Positions 42,681-50,578 of a stretch of DNA of 64,000 nt are shown here, in pieces. Each line of letters starts with the position of its first letter. Within the stretch, counting starts at the first letter, position 1. Under the pieces are notes generated by a model. The model had not been told where the DNA came from. It did not search any database and worked only from the letters and a program-made list of their open reading frames with translations. The stretch comes from Candidatus Poribacteria bacterium (GTDB lineage Bacteria; Poribacteria; WGA-4E; WGA-3G). The stretch covers positions 83,934 through 147,933 of the forward strand of contig JAPPNJ010000104.1 in the NCBI GenBank assembly GCA_028818705.1, given 5' to 3'. The position numbers and the translations under genes were made by a program.

Positions 42681-44591
42681 ATGCAATTTCTGAATCCTGC
42701 CGCGTTTTATCTGTTAGGTATAATTCCAATCATAGTGCTACTTCATTTCCTGAAGTTGCGCCGCTACAACTACCTCGTTCCGAGCATTATGCATTGGCTA
42801 TCCACTGACGAAGACCGGAGAGCCAATGTCCCGTTCCAACGGCTTCGGAACCTCCTCCTTCCACTCTTACAGGTACTTTTTTTATTACTCCTTACGCTCA
42901 GTGTGGCACGTCCTGTCCTGCGCAGACCTGGATTCATACCCGGAAAGGCGGTCATTATTGTTGACAACTCTGCGAGTATGTTGTCGGAGGAGATGGGGCA
43001 AACGCGTCTTGCACTCGCAAAGCAGGCTGCACTGGCGCAGGTTGCGCAAATTTTCGCAGGCGGCGGGATTATGCTCATGGTGACGCAAGCTGCCGACACC
43101 TATATCCAACAAGCGTTTACAACTGATACCACACAACTTCTGGGCGCGATAGAAAATATCCCCCCAACCCACGCGCCACGCAATCTCCGTCCTGTTTTTG
43201 ATGCTGTAACCCGCTATGCAGACGCACCGCAGGATAGTGTTTTCTTTATCAGCGATACTTTTGAAAACCTACCGGATATATCCTTGCCGTTCCATAAAGT
43301 TGCAGTAGGCGGGGATGCTGAGAATATCGGTATCGTTCTACTCAGCGTTGACAGTATAGAAGACTGGTACGAGGTGCTGGTTGGTATCCAAAATTTCACA
43401 GATGCCTCCAGAGAATTCAACGTTCAATTGAGGGTGGAAAGCTCGCCACTCGATGACAGAGCCGTATCTATTCCGCCTGGAGAAACTAAGTCGGTTCTGT
43501 TTTCAGGCAATCCGAGTGGTTTAGCGGGAAAGGTTATCAGCGTCCATCTTGGGATAGAAGACGATTTTCCGCTTGATAACACTGCCTCGGCAATTCTGTC
43601 AGGTGTCTCACCCTTGCGGATCCTACTCGTCAGCGACAATCAGAAATCTTTATTGCCTGAGTTGTTGCGCACGTATGGAAGACGTGTAGCGTTAGAGATA
43701 GTCGCCCCAACGGATTATCACGGAACTGGTGATGCGGATATAGCGATTTTCGATGGTGGCACCTTTACTGGACGTGAGGCTTTCGGTAATTTTTCTGAGA
43801 TTGACACCAAAACGCATCTAATCTTAGTCAATCCTGACGACAATCTACCGTTCATGCAAGGAGAGGCTTCTTCTATAGAAACCAGTAACGGACCTGCGCG
43901 CGTTGTCAAAACAGATGATGCGCACCCACTCATGGCGGGTATATCCCTACAAGGTTTGCAGGTGCGTGAATCTACATATCGGAACTTACCACTCTGGGGA
44001 CATTCTCTTGTTGAAACGGAGAAAGGTTCATTGATCTGGCTTGGTGCTGAAGCGGGCACCCGATTCCTTGTTTTCGAGTTTGACGCATTTAATCCAGAGA
44101 TTTCTTCCTTTGCAATGACAATACCAGGGGGACCGCTGTTTATTTATCAGTGCTTGGCGTGGCTTGAAGCAGGAACCGCCACGCTTCAACCCATTGTGTT
44201 GCAAGAAGAGAGGACTCGGCATGCTTTTCGGGCGGGGGAACAGGTGGTAATCGCAGTAAAAAACACGGATACACCGCTTCACGTGCAAAAACCTGATGGA
44301 ACAGTGGTCGCACTGAACAGTTCGATATTCACTGGAACGGATCAGATAGGGGTCTACACACTCTTCGCCAGTGACGGTAGGGAATTGGAACGTTTCACGG
44401 TTAATCTACTTGACGCTGTAGAATCCGCACTTTTATATTCTGCGGATATACCTGTTAATAGGGACGGGGTTACCCCGCCCCTACTTGGAGGTTTACAACC
44501 AATAGCGCAGGAAGTGTGGCGTTTTCCAGCACTATTTGCGTTTGGTGTTTTACTTTTAGAATGGTGGTTTTACCATCGAGAGAGATTGTAA
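42681..44591 (+). CDS. BatA-type membrane protein with von Willebrand factor A domain
   Basis: A 636-residue protein. The N-terminal BatA domain (FLNPAAFYLLGIIPIIVLLHFLK, then a second TM near 57-75) is followed by a vWA domain whose MIDAS motif DNSAS (Asp95, Ser97, Ser99) is intact. A large extracytoplasmic part follows, with a Rossmann-like region near RILLVSDNQKSLLPELL, and a final TM (FPALFAFGVLLLEWWFY). The arrangement matches the Bat/aerotolerance-like genes usually found with MoxR ATPases; none is present here. A palindromic repeat (gggacggggttaccccgcccc, about 44461-44481) is part of the coding sequence near the C-terminus and is translated as RDGVTPPLLGG. Confidence 0.82.
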   Translation: MQFLNPAAFYLLGIIPIIVLLHFLKLRRYNYLVPSIMHWLSTDEDRRANVPFQRLRNLLLPLLQVLFLLLLTLSVARPVLRRPGFIPGKAVIIVDNSASMLSEEMGQTRLALAKQAALAQVAQIFAGGGIMLMVTQAADTYIQQAFTTDTTQLLGAIENIPPTHAPRNLRPVFDAVTRYADAPQDSVFFISDTFENLPDISLPFHKVAVGGDAENIGIVLLSVDSIEDWYEVLVGIQNFTDASREFNVQLRVESSPLDDRAVSIPPGETKSVLFSGNPSGLAGKVISVHLGIEDDFPLDNTASAILSGVSPLRILLVSDNQKSLLPELLRTYGRRVALEIVAPTDYHGTGDADIAIFDGGTFTGREAFGNFSEIDTKTHLILVNPDDNLPFMQGEASSIETSNGPARVVKTDDAHPLMAGISLQGLQVRESTYRNLPLWGHSLVETEKGSLIWLGAEAGTRFLVFEFDAFNPEISSFAMTIPGGPLFIYQCLAWLEAGTATLQPIVLQEERTRHAFRAGEQVVIAVKNTDTPLHVQKPDGTVVALNSSIFTGTDQIGVYTLFASDGRELERFTVNLLDAVESALLYSADIPVNRDGVTPPLLGGLQPIAQEVWRFPALFAFGVLLLEWWFYHRERL

Positions 44592-44603
44592 TACTAATTT
44601 CCC

Positions 44604-46445
44604 TTAATTATCTATCGCATTAAGAATATTATCAATCAGCTGCTTTTTCGTCAGCACGCCTCCAAAACGACCGACAACCTTTCCATCTTGGAAGACAATA
44701 TAAGTCGGATGTCCTATAACCCGATATTTTTGATGCGTTTGCCGACTCTGGGCAATATTCATTTTCGCGACGGCAAATGTCTCTCGCTTCTCTGAGGCAG
44801 TTTCGGCGACAACTGTCACCATTCTCCGACAGAACGGTCACCCATCTTTCCAAAACTCGACCACGACAGGTACTTCTGATTGGAGGACGAGTGTATTAAA
44901 TGTGGCATCGGTAACCGGAAAGGGGACACCAGTGCTCTTGGGCTTGATTTCAGTAGTGAAAGTAATATTGAGACGGGTTTCGTTCCCGGCGGCATCACTG
45001 ACTTTTCCCACAATAACGTAAGTGGTTCCGTTGTCAAGTTCTCTACCTCTAACCAGTTCAAGTGTGGCTTTTTTGCCGTTCACTTTGCCGATCCAGCCAG
45101 CATTGACTCCTGCTACGGTTTGCAGTGAAATGTTGCCGGTTACCGCTTCGCTGAACTCAACTTCGATGTGTGCTCTGGCATTAATTGCTTCAGGGTCAAT
45201 ACTTTTGTCGCCATCTCTGACAGTTCCACTTGTAATCCTGGGTGCCTCGGTGTCAGGTGTTCTGACGGTATAAGTAAGCGTTTGGCTTCCATCTGCCCAA
45301 GTGATGGTCAAGTCAAGGGATCCGGGATCAAAGGGCCCTGTGATGGTGACCTTCTTGCCCCTGATTTTAGCATCACCTGTGCTCACTGTGAGGTCGTTTG
45401 GACGGTTGTCAAAGGTTAGGATAATGGTATTGTCCACAGTAAGCTCCGCGCCAGCTGCTGGATTTGCCCTAACGAATGCGACAGGTGTTCTGACGGTATA
45501 GTTGAGCGTTTGTGTTCCATCCCTCCATGTGATAGTTAATGAAAGATCACCGGGATCAAAGGGACCTGTGATTGTCACGGCTTTACCAAAGGTTTTAGCA
45601 GTGCCATTATTGGCTATAACATTTTCCGGTGCTTTGTTAAAGGTTACAGTAATGGTAGCGTCCGGGGCAAGTTCCGCACCGTCTGATGGAATCGCGCTAA
45701 CAAACGTCGCTGGGGTTCTAATGGTATAGTTAAGCGTTTGCGCTCCATCCCTCCAAGTGATAGTTAATGAAAGATCACCGGGATCAAAGGGACCTGTGAT
45801 TGTCACGGCTTTATCAAAGGTTTTAGCAGTGCCTGCGCTCACGGTAACGTTCTCTGGTGTGTTATCAAAGGTGATGGTGATAGTATCATCTGTGAGAAGT
45901 TGCGTACCGCTTGCTGGAATCGCGCTAACAAACGTCGCTGGGGTTCTGATGGTATAGTTAAGGGTTTCTGTTCCATCTCTCCAAGTGACCGTGAGAGCAA
46001 GGGCGCCCGGATCGAAAGGGCCTGTGATAGCGACAATCTTGTCAGTAATAGTAGCGATCCCTGTGCTCACTGTAATGTCTTCTGGAATATTATCAAAAGT
46101 AAGGGTGATGGTATCGGTAATCTCAAGTTGCGAGTCAATTGACGGATTCGCACTAACGAACGCCACAGGTGGACGGATGGTTTTGCCCAAATGCCCGGCA
46201 ACGAGTGTCAAATCAAGGATGTTGACAAAGCCGTCGGCGTTTACATCTGGATTTAAACGCTGATCTTCGGTGGGTATTGCTCCGAAACGCGATGCAATAA
46301 GCGTCAGATCAAGGATATTTACCACGCCATCACCATTTACGTCAGATGCCCTCAGAAGGTCAAGATTTGTGTCTTGGGCCTGACTTGCTGTCAGGAATAA
46401 CAGCATTAGACTTAGCGTTAGCGATAAGCAAATTATTTTTTTCAT
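44604..46445 (-). CDS. Secreted dockerin-Ig-thioredoxin protein, candidate selenoprotein (U-x-x-C)
   Basis: Read through an in-frame TGA at 44840-44838 this gene encodes 613 residues. It has a signal peptide (MKKIICLSLTLSLMLLFLTA...), a dockerin pair (SDVNGDGVVNILDLTLIASRF, NPDVNADGFVNILDLTLVAG), four similar ~84-residue Ig-like repeats each with TITGPFDPG, an SbsA/Big-type domain (ITSGTVRDGDKSIDPE), then a thioredoxin domain. The reading VVVEFWKDG-TGA-PFCRRM places the TGA exactly at the first Cys of the thioredoxin CxxC; downstream the domain is complete with the cis-proline motif GHPTYIVFQDG. Eighteen bases after the TGA a 6-bp hairpin resembles a bacterial SECIS. A stop-mutated pseudogene is the alternative, but the same arrangement in the adjacent gene makes selenocysteine more likely. 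AGAGGG precedes the ATG. Confidence 0.8.
44805..44820 (-). promoter_or_regulatory. Candidate bacterial SECIS hairpin of the long thioredoxin gene
   Basis: On the minus strand GGTGAC-AGTT-GTCGCC forms a 6-bp stem (one G-T pair) with a four-base loop carrying G at position two. The loop starts 24 nt after the TGA, within the range usual for bacterial SECIS elements. Confidence 0.55.
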
Positions 46446-46482
46446 GTGTTTCCCTCTTGTGTATCAGTTTGTGATCAATACG

Positions 46483-47091
46483 CTACTTGTTTTCCTCAGT
46501 TTTTAAGGTTTCGAGAATGTTCTGCACCAATTTGGTACGGGGCATTGCTCCAGCAAACCTTCCAGCAATTTCTCCATTTTTGAATACGATATAAGTAGGC
46601 GTTCCCCGAATATGGTATTCAGTTGTTTTCTCCGGCTGCGTGTTTACATCCAGTTTGACGAAACTGAAGTTCTCGCGATATTCTAGTGCTACTGCGGCAA
46701 CGACCGGCCGCATCAATATGCAGAATCCTCAGGTATCGTCTTTAAATTCTACAACAATAGGCAGTTCAGAACCCAAAACGATCTCGTCAAAATTTGCATC
46801 CGTAACCTCAAAAGGGATCCCAGATCTTTTGCCTAAATAGCTTGCGACCAGTGTTAAGTCGAGGATATTCACAGTCCCGTCCCCGTTAACATCTGGATTC
46901 GGATGCTGGTCTATGGTGAAGTTTTCACTAAAACGGGAGGCTATAAAGGTTAGGTCGAGAATATTCACAACGCCATCAGTGTTGACGTCAGAAGCACTCA
47001 GCGGATCAAAGTCCACATCTTGTGTATGTCCCAAGGTTAGGAACGTCAGTGTCAGCGTTGCTGTTAGCAAGAAACAAATTAATTTTCGCAC
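46483..47091 (-). CDS. Secreted dockerin-thioredoxin protein, candidate selenoprotein (U-x-x-C)
   Basis: Read through TGA at 46731-46729 this gene encodes 202 residues. It starts at GTG 47091 with a signal peptide (MRKLICFLLTATLTLTFLTL...), a dockerin pair (SDVNTDGVVNILDLTFIASRF, NPDVNGDGTVNILDLTLVAS) and a thioredoxin domain. The active site reads VVEFKDDT-TGA-GFCILMRP, so the TGA stands at the first Cys of CxxC, and the rest of the domain (FSFVKLDVNTQPEK, GTPTYIVFKNG) is intact. A 6-bp perfect GC-rich hairpin follows at the same distance as in the neighbouring gene. It is first of the pair, 37 bases upstream of the longer paralogue, and 21 bases downstream of the methyltransferase-like gene, so the three may form one operon. 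Confidence 0.82.
46693..46712 (-). promoter_or_regulatory. Candidate bacterial SECIS hairpin of the short thioredoxin gene
   Basis: On the minus strand TGCGGC-CGGTCGTT-GCCGCA forms a perfect 6-bp stem with an eight-base loop that has G at positions two and three. The loop starts 23 nt after the TGA, one base different from the paralogue. Confidence 0.6.
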
Positions 47092-47112
47092 CAGTTTTTC
47101 CGTATGTAGTGT

Positions 47113-48153
47113 TTATACCTGTGCCCGGTGCCATTCTTGAACGGCTTCAGGGATCGCTTGAAGGTTTTCGATGGTTGTCTGTAGGGGGATCGCGCACTCG
47201 GGTCCAATCAACGGGACACCTGCATCAAGATTTTTCGTAACTTCTGCTTTAACATCGTCGGGTTCTTTAGCAAACAGCGTTTCGGGATTGTTGATATTCC
47301 CGATGAGCGCAATGCGCTTTTGCACGATGTCCATGGATTCCTGTGGCTCATTTTTGGAGTCGTAATGGAAGGCAGCCATCCCGGTTTGCGCGATGTACTC
47401 CATCCTATCAACCGTGCGTCCACAGATATGAAGAATCAAAGGGATAGGGATACGCTCAACAAATTCAATGTGAAGATCCCGAAGGTAACGCTGGTAGTAT
47501 TCCCCACTCACTAAATCGCCTGTAGCGTGATCTGGAAGCGTGAGTGCATCTGCCCCTGCTTCGATCTGTGCGACACCAAATTGTACAGTGGCTTCTTTCA
47601 TCCGATCAAGAGCGAGTTTCGTTTTACCCGGGTCGTCGAGGGACAATAACAGAAAAGGTTCGACACCGAAACAGTGATAACCGAGCGACCAAGGTCCCAT
47701 CGTTTTCCCAATTACAGCGACTTCATCCCCATATTCCTTCTTCAGGATTTTAATCGCTTCAAGTACACATTGGATATCCGGATGTGTCAAGTAATCGTCC
47801 GGAATCGCGATGTCGTCAACGTCTTCCCAGATTGGTTCACGCATCCGAACGGTCGGCCAGTTGTCTTTCTGTTCCCACTGAATTTTGCATCCGAGTGCAC
47901 TCGATTCTTGGATAATTGTGAAGACTGGCATGATAGTGTCAAATCCGAGTTCAGTGTATCCTGTTGCAGCGAGGCGCGCCATGAGTTCCGGTTCTCGATT
48001 CGCTTGTGGGAAGGGCGCATCGACGAGGTCCATCAGCTCAACAGTCGCAACGGATGTAGGATTACAAACCGGGGTGCGGTCAGTAGGTTCATTGTGAAGC
48101 GCGGCGAGTACACGTTCTCGACTGGTCATTGATTTGGGAGTTTGGTTTTCCAC
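47113..48153 (-). CDS. Uroporphyrinogen decarboxylase-fold corrinoid methyltransferase (MtaA/CmuA-like)
   Basis: A 346-residue TIM-barrel protein of the URO-D superfamily. The zinc-ligand motif LILHICGRT and the later Cys in GPECAIPLQT are characteristic of methylcobamide:thiol methyltransferases such as MtaA/MtbA, rather than heme-pathway HemE, whose substrate-binding Arg/Asp pattern is not seen. I chose the GTG at 48153, with GAGGG six bases upstream; the long frame to 48360 begins with translated repeat. An ATG at 48129 is the alternative. It precedes the thioredoxin selenoprotein genes, so its thiol chemistry might be functionally linked, but that is inference. Confidence 0.78.
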   Translation of the reverse strand: MENQTPKSMTSRERVLAALHNEPTDRTPVCNPTSVATVELMDLVDAPFPQANREPELMARLAATGYTELGFDTIMPVFTIIQESSALGCKIQWEQKDNWPTVRMREPIWEDVDDIAIPDDYLTHPDIQCVLEAIKILKKEYGDEVAVIGKTMGPWSLGYHCFGVEPFLLLSLDDPGKTKLALDRMKEATVQFGVAQIEAGADALTLPDHATGDLVSGEYYQRYLRDLHIEFVERIPIPLILHICGRTVDRMEYIAQTGMAAFHYDSKNEPQESMDIVQKRIALIGNINNPETLFAKEPDDVKAEVTKNLDAGVPLIGPECAIPLQTTIENLQAIPEAVQEWHRAQV

Positions 48154-48320
48154 TTTTTGCCCTCTATGCTGTTGGTTTGAAAAATATCTATTTGCCCAGT
48201 TTACCACGAATTTTAAAATCGCTGAAGTTTTATTTTTATTTTCCAGATAGCGGTTAGTCAATAGTCGATAGCAATTCGTAGTTAGTCGATAGCAATGGCA
48301 GATTGCAAACCGCGAATTGC

Positions 48321-48375
48321 GAAAAGTAAGCGAAGCCGGGGAATGCCTTAAGGCATTCATACCGTTGATTCACAC
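48321..48375. repeat. Hairpin repeat, GAATCAACGGTA family (minus orientation)
   Basis: Read on the minus strand it is GTGAATCAACGGTATGAATG then CCTTAAGGCATTC then CCCGG: the constant flank, a stem AATGCCTTAAGGCATT and the CCGG end seen at 6541-6665 and 52428-52640. It separates ruvC from the methyltransferase gene. Confidence 0.6.
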
Positions 48376-48376
48376 C

Positions 48377-48868
48377 CTAATGGCTAATAACGGGGGTGTT
48401 TCTACTCAACAGTGCTGCGATGGCACATCCTAAAGCGTCTGCGGCATGATTGGGTTTAACAGGCTGTTTCATACCCAGAAGTTTTTGCGTCATTTTCATG
48501 ACTTGTGTTTTGGAGGCATTGGAAACCCCAGTGACGGCGGATTTGACAGATTGAGGTGACAGCATAACAACTTCGATATTTTTTTGAACGGCGGCAAGTT
48601 GCAAAATGCCAATTACCTCTGCAGTAGGTAAGCAGCTTTTTTGGTTCCGATTCCAGTAAACCGATTCGATACTAATCTTGGATGGGTTCCATTGGATGAT
48701 CAGTTCCGTGACGTGTTGATAGATTTTCAAAAGTCGGTCTGGGTGAGGTGTTTTTGCGTCTGTTTGGATGTTGCCGTGTGCTAAGTAGGAGAACCCACTA
48801 CCGCCGCGAGCGACGACACCATATCCACAATTTGCTAATCCTGAGTCAAAACCGATTACGATTTTCAT
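48377..48868 (-). CDS. ruvC: Holliday junction resolvase RuvC
   Basis: A 163-residue RNase H-fold endonuclease that resolves four-way junctions. GFDSGLANCGYGVV (6-19) holds catalytic Asp8, ISIESVYWNRN (66-75) holds Glu68, and the C-terminal PNHAADALGCAI holds His141 and Asp144. Length is normal. No ruvA or ruvB is adjacent. It is the third gene of a tight minus-strand run (serine hydrolase, unknown protein, ruvC) with gaps of 19 and 30 bases. Confidence 0.93.
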   Translation of the reverse strand: MKIVIGFDSGLANCGYGVVARGGSGFSYLAHGNIQTDAKTPHPDRLLKIYQHVTELIIQWNPSKISIESVYWNRNQKSCLPTAEVIGILQLAAVQKNIEVVMLSPQSVKSAVTGVSNASKTQVMKMTQKLLGMKQPVKPNHAADALGCAIAALLSRNTPVISH

Positions 48869-48898
48869 TTTTCAATACCGTGAATGCCGACAACTATT

Positions 48899-49555
48899 TT
48901 ACATTTGTTGACTTGGGGCAGAAAGCACACCGCGGGTGGCACTCATTTCTTCTTCTCGTAAAGTAATTCTGACGTTTGGTGCACGAGTAAGTAGGAGTCC
49001 AACGAGGGCGTCGTGTGTATATGCGCAATCGAAAGCAACGGTATCGCCTCCATCGGTTTCAACGTTCTCCATTTCGCCCAATTTTATCAAACCACCTGCA
49101 ATCGCTGAAATTCGCCTTGCAGCGCCTCTTCCTTCGCCATCTGCTGTAACCCGATAGATGCCATCTCCAATTGAATCCACGGTGATAGTAAGTCGTGATT
49201 TCTTATCCAGTATGTTTAAAGGTCGAGGTTCAGCGTCGGTGTGTGAGGCGAGTTTGCACGCTTCTAAAAAGACGCGACGGCACCCGAATTGATGGGCACT
49301 TCCACAGGGAAAGTAGAGTAAACCTTCAGGTGTTTTCAGCATTCCTCCGAGCGTCTGCATCGCTTGTCGCACGTTCTCAATTCTTTCGGCAGCACCTGCA
49401 ATGTGGCTGTAGGTATGCACGAAAAAGAAAGGGGTCTCTTTTCCAGTAATAGCATTGACCGATTGTTGTTGATACAATCCGATGGTGATGTCGTGGAAGT
49501 GCGGATCGATAGGTATGAGTTCGATACGTCTGCCAATGTCAACGATGCGTCGCAT
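48899..49555 (-). CDS. Conserved-looking protein of unknown function
   Basis: A 218-residue protein with no signal peptide or TM. The first half has many His residues (PIDPHFHDITIGLYQQQ, FFFVHTYSHIAGAAERI) and a FPCGSAHQFGCRRVFLEACK segment with two cysteines; the second half is a mixed alpha/beta region (LTITVDSIGDGIYRVTADGE, DALVGLLLTRAPNVRI). AGGG lies seven bases before the ATG. It lies between the serine hydrolase and ruvC in the same operon. I cannot name the family. Confidence 0.65.
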   Translation of the reverse strand: MRRIVDIGRRIELIPIDPHFHDITIGLYQQQSVNAITGKETPFFFVHTYSHIAGAAERIENVRQAMQTLGGMLKTPEGLLYFPCGSAHQFGCRRVFLEACKLASHTDAEPRPLNILDKKSRLTITVDSIGDGIYRVTADGEGRGAARRISAIAGGLIKLGEMENVETDGGDTVAFDCAYTHDALVGLLLTRAPNVRITLREEEMSATRGVLSAPSQQM

Positions 49556-49574
49556 AGGGGTACCCTTATGGAAG

Positions 49575-50498
49575 TTAGCGGCGTGCTAACTTGCCGCCGT
49601 ATTGCTTTTCATAGATGTATTTGTAAGCCTGTTCAGAGAGTCTTCGTAAAATATAGGTGCGCCGATTTCTCCATGTAGTGAAGGATTGCCATCGATTTTT
49701 CCGATTTGTTTTGGTTCTGTCCTCGATCATTCCAATAAAAACGTAAGGTCTCGGCTTACCTTGTGGATCGCGGAGAACTAAGATGCCACCATCTCCGACC
49801 AATCCATAAACTGTTCCTGTCTTGTTGTAAACCGCAACTGATGAAGGGATGTATGTGTGTTTAAATATATAGTCCCCATTTTTGAGTTTGAGGTAGTACT
49901 TCATTTTATCAGAGTAAGGAAGTCGCCCCTTCCACAGTTGTAGGCAAAACATACTAAGGTCGCGTGCGGAGGTCATATTTCTATAGGTTCGTCCGCCTCG
50001 CGGGATGTATTCAACGATCCGAGTCTGTTTAAAATAGGGATAGTTGGCTTGGAGTATCCGGTTCACACGTGCTGGTCCTCCAAGCAGTCGGATAAAATAG
50101 TTCGTCGATGGATTTGAACTCCATTGAATCATAGCGCGCAGGTGGCCCTTGTTTACCGAAGTGTGTGTTTTACGACCATATCGGACTTCATGGAAATAAG
50201 CGAGCATAACGAAATTCTTAATGAGAGATGCTGCCATCATTTGCCGATTTTCATTAATGGACACCAACTTTGTATTTTTGGAAATATCGTAGACGACGAA
50301 GCTTGTTCGGTCAGTTGTAGACAAAATTCGGCGACTCCGCTGGCGCTTGATGTGTTTTTCAAAATTAGCTTCCAGAGGTGAATCGATCGAACTTTGACTG
50401 TTCCGAGATGTTGCCCCCGACAGTGTAAATATCGGAAGCAATAACCCGATGCTACAACAGATTAATAGTATTCTGAACTTTCGTAGGCATCCGAACAT
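49575..50498 (-). CDS. Class A beta-lactamase-related serine hydrolase
   Basis: A 307-residue exported protein (hydrophobic segment 8-27). The penicillin-recognising fold motifs are present: SxxK as Ser91-Leu-Ile-Lys94 (MAASLIKNF), the SxN-type WSSNPSTN (127-132 region) and KTG at 226-228 (YNKTGTVYGL). The Glu of the omega loop used for penicillin hydrolysis by class A enzymes is not evident, so a DD-peptidase or other serine amidase role is as likely as beta-lactamase activity. AGGA lies seven bases before the ATG. It is first in the run that leads to ruvC. Confidence 0.83.
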   Translation of the reverse strand: MFGCLRKFRILLICCSIGLLLPIFTLSGATSRNSQSSIDSPLEANFEKHIKRQRSRRILSTTDRTSFVVYDISKNTKLVSINENRQMMAASLIKNFVMLAYFHEVRYGRKTHTSVNKGHLRAMIQWSSNPSTNYFIRLLGGPARVNRILQANYPYFKQTRIVEYIPRGGRTYRNMTSARDLSMFCLQLWKGRLPYSDKMKYYLKLKNGDYIFKHTYIPSSVAVYNKTGTVYGLVGDGGILVLRDPQGKPRPYVFIGMIEDRTKTNRKNRWQSFTTWRNRRTYILRRLSEQAYKYIYEKQYGGKLARR

Positions 50499-50578
50499 GC
50501 TACTGTCCTCTCCTTTCTCATCTTCTATTCTCAGCAGATGCGAGCGTAGATTGAGGTTGTAATGTAGCGATCCTCGAT

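Noticed and set aside
48154..48360. Extended N-terminus of the corrinoid methyltransferase-like protein
   Set aside because: It translates heptamer-type repeat sequence (RLTTNCYRLLTNRY) and lacks a ribosome binding site, while GTG 48153 has one.
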